Assembly: GCA_037176905.1 (NCBI GenBank)
Contig: JBBBWG010027412.1
Location: forward strand, 1 to 48,712
Direction: 5' to 3'
From: Azolla pinnata
Taxonomy: Eukaryota > Streptophyta > Polypodiopsida > Salviniales > Salviniaceae
Length of the DNA stretch: 48,712 nt
Numbering within the stretch: the stretch's first letter is position 1; every line of letters starts with the position of its first letter. Below are positions 26,087-36,007 of this stretch, piece after piece. The notes under the pieces are model-generated. The model saw only the letters and a list, made by a program, of their open reading frames with translations, ran no database searches and had not been told where the DNA came from. A program made the position numbers and the translations under genes.

Positions 26087-26200
26087 TATTGTCATAGGAC
26101 ATCGCCGATTATCTGCTGTTAAGCTAAGCTCAAAAGATATGCTTATTGTCATAGGACTTCACCGATTATTTGATGTTATAGTAAGCTCGTAAGGTTTGCT
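26087..26200. repeat. 57-bp diverged tandem duplication
   Basis: Copies 26087-26143 and 26144-26200 share TATTGTCATAGGAC and CCGATTAT and differ at roughly ten or more positions. Confidence 0.75.
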
Positions 26201-27482
26201 GTTGCTGAAGGCAAGGCGTTTGTCTCAACAAGTCATCAGCTTAAGGTACTATTCGATCTTGGAAACCAGCGAGTGGTATGATATGTTGCGTTTAGATCAG
26301 GCTATGCCTAGATGGGGTGACCTTGATTTACATCAGACCTTATAAATTCTGCATTGCATCACTCGGTATCTCTCTCGATTCTCCTTACAATTCTCTTTTT
26401 TTGTGATCTTTGATTAGTAAATATGTACAATATATCTAGTCTTTTTAATGAAGGCTCCAAGTTAACTAAAAGCCCGAAAGAAAATTAGCTTCCACACCTT
26501 ATTTGTTCCAAGTTGACATTGCATGAAAACTTCACCTAGTCCTATCAAAGTGGCGATGTTCTATGTGTATTCCAACCTCTTTTTTTTTTCTTCGAAACTT
26601 TGACTGCTTCTGATGGAATGGTGATTTTTTGAAACATTTGGCTGATCGCACCGATTACAGCATGTCCCACCAAACATAATCGTCTGAACATCAAGTCATA
26701 AATAAACATCGAATACACACCTCAATGTGGTGAATAAAGTTTGGTGAGGGTCATTTGATGTCGATTCTTTCTTCTTACGGTTTCCTCGAACTCTACAAAG
26801 GAAGGAGGATGGTTTTTTAATAGAAGTGGTGATAATGAAGGGTGCAAACTAGACTTATGAAGTTCTTGAGAGAAGGGTCCCAATAAGACAAACTCGACCA
26901 AAATCATTAGCATATTGTTTGGAGTTATAGTCGGCTGATAAGTTTGATTTGATTTATAAGCCCTCAAAATCACAACATTATGTCATCGAACTTGTCAAGT
27001 AAACTGATCTTTAGTCCTATAATTGTAGTGGGGTGAAAAGGAGTCGGAGCAAGAGTAGATGTAGAAGAATGGGATGATGAGAGACTAGGCTCTAACCAAG
27101 CTAGAGATTCATTGATGCTCGAGAAGAGGTGACTTTTCTTCTTTATCCTTGAGGTCCAGTAAGAGTCCCGGCTCGAAGCTTCTACAAAGACTCCTGCAAG
27201 ATTGTTGTTTTCGAGTTCAAGTTGTGTCGTGGTTGCCAACAACTTGTTATGGCAACTAGTGGAATCCGATACACCGAGCCTCGGGAAATCAGGAAGCAGA
27301 ACAAACTGTCACAAACCGATAGAGCAAAGCTATGGTAAGATACAAGATTGCAGCAACAAAAATTATGGTTAAATTAGCTAGCATTAATGGTTTACCTTGA
27401 TTGGGACGTACGTACCCACAAATTGTTGTCAAGATTTTACCAGGACTTGGCCAACTAATCAAACCCTAGATTCGCAACGACC

Positions 27483-27718
27483 GAATCCTAAACCCCCAAA
27501 CTGGTCTCCTTCATCGGGAGCATCACTGCGCGGCCGATTTCGATCAGGCGATGCAACCTACATAGAAATCATAATCGAGCCCTCGATTTCAACATGGTTG
27601 CCGTCGCTGAGTCCTAAACCCTCATCAAACCAACATCCCTTCATCGGGAGCACCACGACACGATCGAAAGGAGGAACCCCGAGCCGATGATCGATTCGAT
27701 CAAAAGCGAAGCAACCTA
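27483..27718. repeat. Diverged tandem duplication of about 130 bp
   Basis: TCCTAAACCC, CCTTCATCGGGAGCA and GCGA(T/A)GCAACCTA recur in the same order about 130 bases apart. Both copies carry telo-box-like CCTAAACCC words. Confidence 0.6.
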
Positions 27719-27862
27719 TCAGTAAGTAAATCATTCAGATTCAGGCTCAGAGAGTCAGATTCAGGCTCAGTTTTGAGACACATGTTCACGGAAGAGATGG
27801 CACGAACTTTGGAGAGATTTTGAAATCGAAGGGGCAGAACATGTGCATCTTTGTATATGTAT

Positions 27863-27870
<8 letters not shown>

Positions 27871-27904
<34 letters not shown>

Positions 27905-27970
27905 GTGTGAAAATAAACAGTTCTCGCATAACGTCTCTCTCTCTCTCCATCTCCATCTCCATCTCCATCT
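27871..27970. repeat. CT microsatellite and CCATCT hexamer repeat in probable 5' UTR
   Basis: A pure TC run (about 27871-27901), then CTCTCT followed by five CCATCT/CCGTCT units to about 27973. Pyrimidine-rich tracts of this kind are common in plant 5' leaders. The long frames through here are low-complexity artefacts. Confidence 0.85.
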
Positions 27971-28227
27971 CCGTCTGTCTGTGTTTGTCTTCGATCCGTG
28001 CTCCTCTTCCTTCTCTGCATTTTGCTCCACGAATCTGTCTCCCGAGAAGCTTCTTCCGTCCCCTTCTCCGCCTCTCGCGTTTCCTGTCTCCCGCGATCCG
28101 TCCCTTTCTTCCTCTCCTTCGACGATCCCATGGAGCGCATGCCGCACATCCTCCTCGCCTGACGAAACGTTCTCCAAGTCGCCCGTGCCCGATGCCCGGC
28201 CCCTGCGGACGCTCTCCATCTCCCTCC

Positions 28228-29114
28228 CGGTAAGCCGAACTTGCTTTGCTACACCGCTTCCCGCCACTGTCCCCGTGCTTTGCTTTGCTTTTGCAAACTG
28301 TTGCTGCAATGGATCGTGCAAGGTTTTCTCTCGGTTCCGTCCCTCGCAGCAGAAGGCGAAAAAGCGAAGAGAGTCGTAGCCATTGTTGACTACAATCTCT
28401 TTCACTTCTTTTGAATTTGAAGGTTTTGCCGCTTATCCTTGTCAAAGGCCCCGAGAGAGTTTGCTCTCGTGTTTGAATTTCTCGCGGAGTTCCTCTTACT
28501 TACTTCACTCTAGTGTTCTATCTTCTGCGTCTTTCTGCAAGTTCAAAAACACCGAATTTACTCTAGTTCCTTTTCGATGCATTACTCACTGATCTAACCT
28601 TCCATGAGTTTTTTTTGATGTTCTTTCATTCTCCAATCAGAATAATCACTGTCAAAGGTTCCGAGAGTTATGCTCTCGTGTTTCAGTTTCTCGTGGAGTT
28701 TTCCATTGACGCTATGTTCGGGCAGACTGTTCTTACTTACTTCTCTCCAGTGTTATTTTATTCTGCGTCTTTCAGCAAGTTGAAACACACAAATGTTACT
28801 CTAGTTCCGTTTGATCTATCACTCACTGACCTAACCTTTCGTGAATTCCTTTTGTTTCTCTTTCATTCTCCAATTAGAATTACTGTTTCACCAAACTTCT
28901 TCCCGATTCGTTCCAAGCAAGTTTTACCTGACTTAACTGAAAAGCCATTATGACTAAATAGCCAGAATTGTTTCCCGTTATTTCGCGTTCCAACTTGCAG
29001 CCATTTACACCTGGAGAGAGTAGCCTAACCGGGACAATGTCTTTACCTTTTCATTGATCTCATATTGGTGTGTTTTTTCTCTCTTTGAATGTACTTCTTC
29101 CATTTCTGATCAGG
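28228..29114 (+). other. Probable 5'-UTR intron of the QWRF gene
   Basis: A donor CCCG|GTAAGC lies at the end of the CT/GC-rich leader near 28229, and an acceptor GATCAG at 29109-29114 lies just before the first coding ATG codons. Between them the DNA is T-rich, as expected for an intron, and contains a tandem duplication of about 210 bases. No transcript evidence is available, so this is inference. Confidence 0.5.
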
Positions 29115-29191
29115 TCATATACATGAGACTGTTGCAGCATCAGCAGCAATATGTTTCTGAAAGTTTTCACAGCATAGACAAGTCTGGATTC

Positions 29192-32100
29192 ATGGATCCT
29201 TCCCAGTCGTCCTCTCTACTGCAAACTCCACGACAGCCAAAGCAAGGAGAGCAGGGAGAGGAGAGGACGAGTACCGCGAGAAGGCCTAGAAATCGAGAAG
29301 TCACCTCGAGATACAAGATTTCTACTCCCACAAATCCGTCATCTACTGTCCTCTCGTCTAGCTACAGGTTCCCCACTCCAAATAGTGAAAGAACAATCAT
29401 TAATGTCTCTGATCTTCCTTCTCCAAGACGGTTTCAATCTGCTGAAAGAAGAAGACCCTCTCCTTCTCGAATCGTAGACACCAAGGTCTCTATCAATGGA
29501 CATTCTTCTTCGTCCTCTTCCGGTCTATCTTCCTCTAATGGGTCATCTACTCACCATATCCCCAAGCTATCTTCAACAAGAGGCTTCTCTCCATCTCTCC
29601 ATTGTGACCTCCCTCTTCCAAGTGTCCCCCCAAAGAGGATTCATTCTGCAAATAGAAGTAAAGACAGTAGCCATCAAGCAGGCGACCATGCATTAAAACC
29701 CTCTGCTAATACTGCTCATCGGAGGCTCATCTTGGAGCACAGAGCCACACCTTCTGCTGCGGAAGATTCAGATCAGACAGAGAATTCCCAACCTCTGGAT
29801 AACATTAACAGGCCTGAGAATCGAAGATGGACTGGAAGCAATGGGAAAATGTTTGGAGCAGCACTCAGCAGAAGTGTCGACTTCTCAGCTGAGAGGCTAA
29901 AGCAACCCAATAAAGTGGCACCAATACCGGTACAATCAAAGCCTTGCTATGGCTCTTCTCGAGCACCCCGACCTGTAAACCCTTCAAGAGCATTTCCACA
30001 GCCTGCAAATGAAAGTCAGATTGTTTGCAATGGTTTGCCACAACAGAAGGGAAACACCGAGAACAAGGATGCAAAGGAAGACTTGTCTGCAAAAGCTAGC
30101 AGGAAACTACAAGAATCTGTCCTATGTGCTAGACTTCCTTCCATGGAACATCCCCAGGAAGATCAAGTGGAACCCTTCGTACCGATGCCCACAGACTCAT
30201 CTCTTGATTCAACTGATGATTCTGTGATTTTTCCTGTCCCAGATGATTTTTCAGAGACAGATAGCATGTCATCCGTTGTGACGACAACAACAACTGCTTC
30301 AAGTAGAGGGACTTCGGCTGGAAGATCAGTGCGAGGAACAACTGTCCCTGCCCGGTTCTTGCAGGATGCATCAGCTCGGGCCACACGCTCTTCTCAATCA
30401 TCAATGAACAGCTTAAGATCGTCCATGGCGGAACCTGATCTAGCCATGGCATCTGCAAGAAGAGGTGGAGTGAAGAGCAGTGCGGTTGCCCCTATGACTC
30501 CTGATCATGTTCTTCCAGTATCAGACTTAGTCGTGAGTGGTGTTGCGTTATCACCTTGGGCAGGTGCAACCAATAGATCATTGGCAGCTCAGCAACAATC
30601 ACGAGTATCTCCCTACAGACACTCTACTAGCCCCTCCAAGGCAAGGACACAGTTACCTGTTCCATCGCTTTCTCAAAACCACCACCATCATCAGAGGAGC
30701 AGTAATGCAGCAGTTATGCTCAACTTTGGCGGTGTTGACACTTTGAAAAGAAACGGAAGGAAAGGGATGACTCAAGTTGAGGAAACTCACCAGTATCGGA
30801 TGCTGCAAAACCGTCTTCTTCAGTGGCATTTTGTGAATGCAAAAGCTGAAGCAGCCATGAAAGCTCAGACTTGCGCTGCAGAGGTGGGTGCTCTTCAGAT
30901 ATGTATTTCTTAGGTTTTTTACTTCACCTACATTTCCTGATATGTCTTTTGCTTCACCTGCGTTACAAATGATCAGAAATCACTGTACAATGTTTGCACA
31001 AAAACTTTCGAACTTCAAGCTTCAATTGCTAAGAAGAGGATACAGTTGCAGCAAGCAAGGCAAGCTCAGCAGCTCAAGGAACTTCTTTCCGCTCAAGTGA
31101 TTCCCGTTTGCTCTCCCTATTATGTCTACATATGCAATGTTTCCTGCTTTTTTGTCGGAAACTTCTGTCGTTACTCTTTCTTACAAACGTTTTCTGTTGT
31201 CTAGTGTTATTTCTACATGTACGAATCAGTGGTAGGATAATGGAGTCTATTCATAAAGTTGAAAAATTCTTCGTAAGAAGTATACGAACTTTGGTATGGA
31301 GATAAGGAGATGGACTGTAAAACTAGATAACCTTCCCTTGTGCTAAAACACTAGAAGGGTTGATAATTAAACTTGGCATTTAGAATGTGGATGCGATGAC
31401 TTATAGACTTTATCTCAGTATAAGAATGAATGGGGTTGGCTTATATATATGTATGTGTACAGAAAGATCACACACAAAAAATAGATTTGTCTCTCGTGAA
31501 AAACAAGAAATGCAAGCTGCCATTGAATCTGTGATAGGGTAATTTTCATCTTTGTGTACAATGTGTAGACCAATTTTAATTTCTGTTATGAAAATTCTAT
31601 ATTTTTTTCTTTGCTGTTTCAGCTCCCACTACTTGAAGATTGGTCCTCTGTAGAACAACAACATACCACAGCCATGGATGGGACAATTCAAGCTTTGAAT
31701 TCTGCTGTACTGCGGATACCTGTGTCAGGTGTGAAGGTAAGTAAAACACGATCCATGTTTTTCTTGTACATGCAACGTTTTGTTGGGCCTTATATAGGTA
31801 TCTAGCTGCTAATCGGACTCTCAAAGTGGCATTGTTAAAGTTATTGGGTGGATTCACAGGTTGACATCCTTGCTGTCAAAGATGCACTAGAATCTGCTGT
31901 GGATGTGATGAATTCTATGGAGAACTCAGTCAATTTCCTTTTGCCAAAGGTAAGTGAAATATTGAGGGTATGGTTATTCTTTAAAGCAAAGATTATTTTG
32001 TCTAATGTTTCCATTTCTAATGTCCATACAGGCGGAGCAAACGAATGCCTTGATGTCTGAACTAGCTCATTGTGTCACCCAAGAGCGTTTACTGTTGGAA

Positions 32101-32336
32101 GAGTGTTCTGAGCTTTTAGGACAGACTTCAATGCTTGAGGTACAATCCTATGGCTCCATGACTGTATATACTATCCTGGTGATACTTCTGGGTTTAGAAG
32201 TTATATTTGAGCCTAAATTAATCTTAATTAATGCTTTCAGGTTGAAGAATGTAGTCTAAGGGCACAATTGATGCAACTGGAGCATGAAAAAGCTGTGACA
32301 GTAGGAAAATTGATGGGCCATTCTTTAGCAGCCTAG
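29192..32336 (+). CDS. QWRF-motif protein (AUGMIN8/SCO3-like), with QWHF signature
   Basis: Plant-specific microtubule-associated family; members include AUG8 and SCO3 and act in microtubule organisation. Exons 29192-30883, 30977-31096, 31623-31736, 31860-31949, 32032-32139 and 32241-32336 join in phase 0 to 739 residues. The first 530 residues are Ser/Pro/Arg-rich and disordered, with the family's early RRPRNREVTSRYK box. The C-terminal helical domain starts near HQYRMLQNRLLQWHFVNAKA and continues through LPLLEDWSSVE and LAHCVTQERLLLEECSELL to a VEECSLRAQL end. The eponymous QWRF is QWHF here (30821-30832). Alternative starts: ATG at 29123 adds 23 residues and sits just after the UTR intron acceptor; ATG at 29192 is followed by the sequence most like other members. 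The choice is uncertain. Confidence 0.93.
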
Positions 32337-33751
32337 GGTTCCACATTTTTTATGATGGGATCACTGAATCACCAGCGGAAAATGGATACGTTTATATTTT
32401 GCAATGCATGAATCCGTTAACCGCGAAGCTAGAACTGGGCACACTGCTGCAAAGTATATTGAAGGGCAAAAGATACAACTTAAAGACTGGGCCAAAAACC
32501 TCTGCAACATTCCAAACAAACTCTGAGTTGTCCTGCTATGTTTCTCCATGATGTTATCTCTACTCTACAAACCAAACCTATTCATTATTTCTTGGTGCTT
32601 TTTTCGCTACGATCAACATTGTTGACATGCAGAAAGCTCCTTTTTATATCCATTCCTTGGAGAAGTGGTACACCAGACCGATAGGGTGTTTCCTTGTATG
32701 GAGTAGAATGATAAAAGCTTATCATCTTTCCATGGAGTATCAGGTATCGTCATTTCATTCATGTACATTCTAATTTCTTGCCAAAGGGAAAAGGAAATTT
32801 TCATGGCTTTGTGAAGTGAAGCTTTAACCATTGTCTCAATACTTGTACCCGAGTTTGGTAATCTAACAAATTCCATTGATTACCCTTCTTAACCTCTTCC
32901 TTCAACTCCTCAACCGAACATGTCCTTATCCTTGCTGTCTGTCGCGTGGTATAATTTCTTTTTTGATGCACCCACATAATGTTATGCGTTGGGTTATTCA
33001 ATGGTAGTTTTCTCGTAATTCAAATAATTGGGTATATGAAATACTGATGCTGCATGAAATGTGGTAGTAAATTCTGGTTCCCTGATATTAATCATGTAGT
33101 TGGGGGAGTTACAAGAGGATATACTCTTCATTGGAGGGGGGTAAATCGTGGAAAGTCCAGCTTAGTCAATCCAATCAAAGCTATGCACGCAACTTCATCA
33201 ATATTTACTTGTATAATTGATACAAGAGACTTTGAATACCTTGCTTGGGATTCCATTCTAAATTTTTAAACACGACGGTGTGGTCGTGGTAAACCCAAAG
33301 CTTTGGAGAATAAATAATGCGTCATGGGTTCAGCTTCTTGAAGATTGGGCTTGTTGGTATAACCACTTTGTCCANNNNNNNNNNNNNNNNNNNNNNNNNN
33401 NNNNNNNNNNNNNNNNNNNNNNNNNNNNNNNNNNNNNNNNNNNNNNNNNNNNNNNNNNNNNNNNNNNNNNNNNNGAATCCATTAGCTTTATCTAGCATAA
33501 GCTTTGAAATTTGTCTTTCGAAAATTGTAGTGAACAATTGTCAATGTGAATTGCCCTCCGCGAGTGAGCCAAACCGTTGGCGCCCTCTTTCTTCCCTTTT
33601 TTTCATCTCGATTTCCAATCAAGATACTGGACCTCTTTTTGCTATTGAAATAAGTACAAGATGCCCGAGAGGCAAAGATTGGATGATGCAGAAGAAGATT
33701 GTGCGCTTTAGAGCAATGCAACCAAATCATTCGGAGACAGTATAACGATCA
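32337..33751. other. Convergent intergenic region with assembly gap
   Basis: QWRF 3' flank, then AT-rich DNA without a recognisable gene, a 100-N gap, and about 275 bases before the PPR stop codon. Weak minus-strand frames at 32613-33001 have no recognisable domain. Confidence 0.6.
33375..33474. other. Assembly gap of 100 N
   Basis: Exactly 100 undetermined bases, the usual arbitrary size for a scaffold join. The true distance, and even the adjacency of the two sides, is unproven. Confidence 0.98.
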
Positions 33752-35551
33752 TCATCGGACATTCCATAGCCAAACATGTGGACCAGCCTCATCTGTCCCT
33801 AGCTGGAGAATGCAAGCTGCGGTTCGTTCCCCTCGTTCCAGATCGAGATGGAGCCGGCAACCCCCGAGTAGTGTCGTCCACAACGTGGAGTTGGCGGCGA
33901 TCGGCATGTTCTCCAGCAATGCCTCTCCCTCATCGAGGAGGCCGAGTCTGGCCAAGGAATCGATGATGCAATTGTAGTGCTCTAGGCTAGGCACGGTCTC
34001 TAGCAGCATCATGAGGGCGAAACACCGGCAAGCTTCGCCGAGCAAGCCCGAGTGGCTGCAAACGGAGAGGAGATTGACGAACGTGATCGAGTTGGGGGCG
34101 ATTCCGTGCGCTTGCTGCATCTGCAGCGCGAGCTCGAGGGCTGCTTCGGCAGCGCCGTGCTGGGCGTAGCACGCGATCATGGTGGTCCACGTGATCACGT
34201 CCCGATGGACGAGGCCATCAAACACAAGTCGCGCTGCATCTGCGGGGCCGCATCTCGCGTACATGTTCAGAAGGGCGTTCCCGAGCTTCGAGGCGCCCAT
34301 GTCAGGCCCCGTGGGATGATGAAGGAGGCGTGTGTGAACTCGCTTGCCCTTGTCGATGAACAACCCGTAGTTGCTAAGCATATCGAGGGCGCCCACGAAC
34401 GTGCTCTCGTCGGGCCAAACACCCCTCTCCTGCATCTCCCTCAGACACGCGAGGGCCCTTTCCGGGCGATCTTCGTTCCGGCTGCACGCCATCTGCATCA
34501 GCCCATTCCACGACGTTGCGTTTCGTCGATCGCCCAGATCATCAAACACCCGCACTGCTGCATCGAACATCTGGCACCTCGCATACATGTGGATGAGGCC
34601 GTTGCAGACGACGGCGTCCGATGCGTGCGGGCTCCCGGCGACGCTCGCGTGCACCGACCGCAGGCTTCGTACGCCTGGCGCGATGATGTGGCTCGCAGCG
34701 ACGAGGACGCTGGCGTACGTGAACTCGTTGGGCATCGCCGCTTCCATCGACATCTGCTGGAGGAGATGGAGCCCGCGATCGCCACGGCCCGATTGCATGC
34801 TCGCTGCGATCAGAGCTGTCCATAAGACGGTGTCGGGTTTGTGCACCTGATCGAATGCTCGTTGGGCATGATCTAGGCTTCGAGCTCTGCCATCGACGCA
34901 GATCCTCGAGCCCACGAATCCTTGGGCATGATGATGATGATGAGCAGCAGCAATGCTTGTATGAGGCGGTGGATTGGAGCTATGGTTTGTGTATGCAATG
35001 CTTGAATCGGGAGCTGGATTGGAGCTATGGCTTGTGTATGCAATGCTTGAATCTGGAGCTGGATCGGAGCTATGGTTTCTTGCATACGCTGTGACAAGAT
35101 TCGTGGCTATCACCACATCCCTGTGCAATCCGACAGCGTGGAGTCGAGCATGGATCTGCTTGATCTTGTGGAGAGATGGTTCTGAGCAGGGCTCCGCGGC
35201 ATAGCACGCGAGGATGCCGATGAACGAAAGCCTGCCCGGCGGATCGCCTTCCGCGCACATTTGATGGAAAATCTGCGCAGCGGTCTCAGGTTGCTTCCGA
35301 CGAGCGTATGCTTTGATGAGGTGAGCCCAAGCGATTTCCTTCTCCTGATGATGATGATGATGAATCTGAGAGAACGCCATGGAAGCTTCATCCAGGGCAG
35401 CGCATCTGGTGTATGCAAGGAGCAGTGCGTTCTGCAGGGCTGGGGTTTCTTCATGGCTATCCTCGACGATCTGTGCGTGGAGCTTCTGAATCTGAGGAAG
35501 AGCGGCCGCGGTTCTGCAGCGGGAGAATGAAGAAAGGTACGCAGAGAGCAT
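33752..35551 (-). CDS. PLS-class pentatricopeptide repeat protein, intronless, truncated E motif
   Basis: Single-exon gene of 599 residues. PPR proteins of this class bind organellar RNA for editing, splicing or stability; the target is unknown. Repeats run from about residue 15 to 570 with typical signatures: NALLLAYTRCAALDEA, AWAHLIKAYAR, TVLWTALIAA, NGLIHMYARCQMFDAA, GNALLNMYARCGPADAARLV and DVITWTTMIACYAQHG. The E motif begins (STLWTTLLGGCRLHLDLERG) but stops after GPHVWLWNVR. There is no complete E/E+ or DYW domain, so it may be a PLS-E remnant. Residues about 159-224 are an insertion of 15-residue repeats and His/Gly sequence inside one PPR hairpin. There is no clear transit peptide at the N-terminus. 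The GC content is visibly higher than in all neighbours. It lies head to head with the cap methyltransferase. Confidence 0.9.
   Translation of the reverse strand: MLSAYLSSFSRCRTAAALPQIQKLHAQIVEDSHEETPALQNALLLAYTRCAALDEASMAFSQIHHHHHQEKEIAWAHLIKAYARRKQPETAAQIFHQMCAEGDPPGRLSFIGILACYAAEPCSEPSLHKIKQIHARLHAVGLHRDVVIATNLVTAYARNHSSDPAPDSSIAYTSHSSNPAPDSSIAYTNHSSNPPPHTSIAAAHHHHHAQGFVGSRICVDGRARSLDHAQRAFDQVHKPDTVLWTALIAASMQSGRGDRGLHLLQQMSMEAAMPNEFTYASVLVAASHIIAPGVRSLRSVHASVAGSPHASDAVVCNGLIHMYARCQMFDAAVRVFDDLGDRRNATSWNGLMQMACSRNEDRPERALACLREMQERGVWPDESTFVGALDMLSNYGLFIDKGKRVHTRLLHHPTGPDMGASKLGNALLNMYARCGPADAARLVFDGLVHRDVITWTTMIACYAQHGAAEAALELALQMQQAHGIAPNSITFVNLLSVCSHSGLLGEACRCFALMMLLETVPSLEHYNCIIDSLARLGLLDEGEALLENMPIAANSTLWTTLLGGCRLHLDLERGERTAACILQLGTDEAGPHVWLWNVR
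34959..35085 (-). repeat. 45-bp in-frame minisatellite within the PPR gene
   Basis: A 45-base unit starts at 34981, 35026 and 35071 (partial), with a further diverged piece before 34981. It encodes 15-residue repeats of the form SSNPAPDSSIAYT(S/N)H. Confidence 0.9.
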
Positions 35552-36007
35552 ATGCCGTCCTTCTGCGATTTTAGGTCAAGAGATTTAGGACCAGGTTTCT
35601 TTCTTCTTGGGGACGGGAAGAAGATCGGAAGAACGCCATGAAAGCTCCAGGGAAAAAGCTGAAGCTGTGAAGCTGAATCTGGGGGGTAGCAAAAAGACGA
35701 ACCTTTCTGCGTATGGACGAGGTATGCGTGAAGATCTGAAGCAGATAGCCCCGAATTCGATGTTCTTCTTCTTCTTCTTCTTGAAGATCCGAAGCAGATA
35801 GCCGCGAATTCGATTTCCTTCTTCTGCTTCTTCTTCTTCTTCTTCTTCTTCTTCTTCTCCGCAGGAAAGTGCTTTGGAACGTTTGAAATACGAACCGAAC
35901 AGGAGCAGGAGGAAGCTATGGCTATGGCGACGTTCTTGTAGTATGTATATCTAATCGGACACATATATACACGCACGTATACATCCATCCCTTACCTCTC
36001 TCGAGCC
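35552..36007. promoter_or_regulatory. Probable bidirectional promoter between PPR and cap methyltransferase genes
   Basis: Only 456 bases separate two divergent start codons. The stretch contains a 53-base duplication (35730-35782 and 35783 to about 35820), a TTC tract (about 35818-35857) and TATATATA near 35965. That both promoters lie here is inference from geometry. Confidence 0.55.
35730..35857. repeat. 53-bp duplication followed by TTC microsatellite
   Basis: GAAGATC(T/C)GAAGCAGATAGCC is repeated 53 bases apart, each copy followed by GCGAATTCGAT-like sequence and a TTC run. The second run is longer (about 11 units). Confidence 0.85.

Larger units (their letters stand above)
25879..29122. 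other. Intergenic region and QWRF gene 5' leader
   Basis: Between the divergent epimerase and QWRF genes. The left part (25.9-27.4 kb) is AT-rich with a 57-bp tandem duplication at 26087-26200. From about 27.4 kb GC rises and two diverged tandem duplications appear. The CT-rich stretch 27860-28230 is probably the transcribed 5' leader of the QWRF gene. I see no other gene. Confidence 0.55.

Noticed and set aside
27700-28445. Several long frames on both strands over the CT repeat
   Set aside because: All are low-complexity Arg/Glu or Ser/Leu translations of microsatellites in a probable 5' leader.
32613-33001. Minus-strand frames between QWRF and the gap
   Set aside because: Short, no conserved motif, and not joinable by good splice sites into a recognisable protein.
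34052-34825. 257-residue plus-strand frame inside the PPR gene
   Set aside because: Shadow of a GC-rich coding strand. Its translation is Arg/His/Val-rich with no domain, while the opposite strand has clear PPR motifs.
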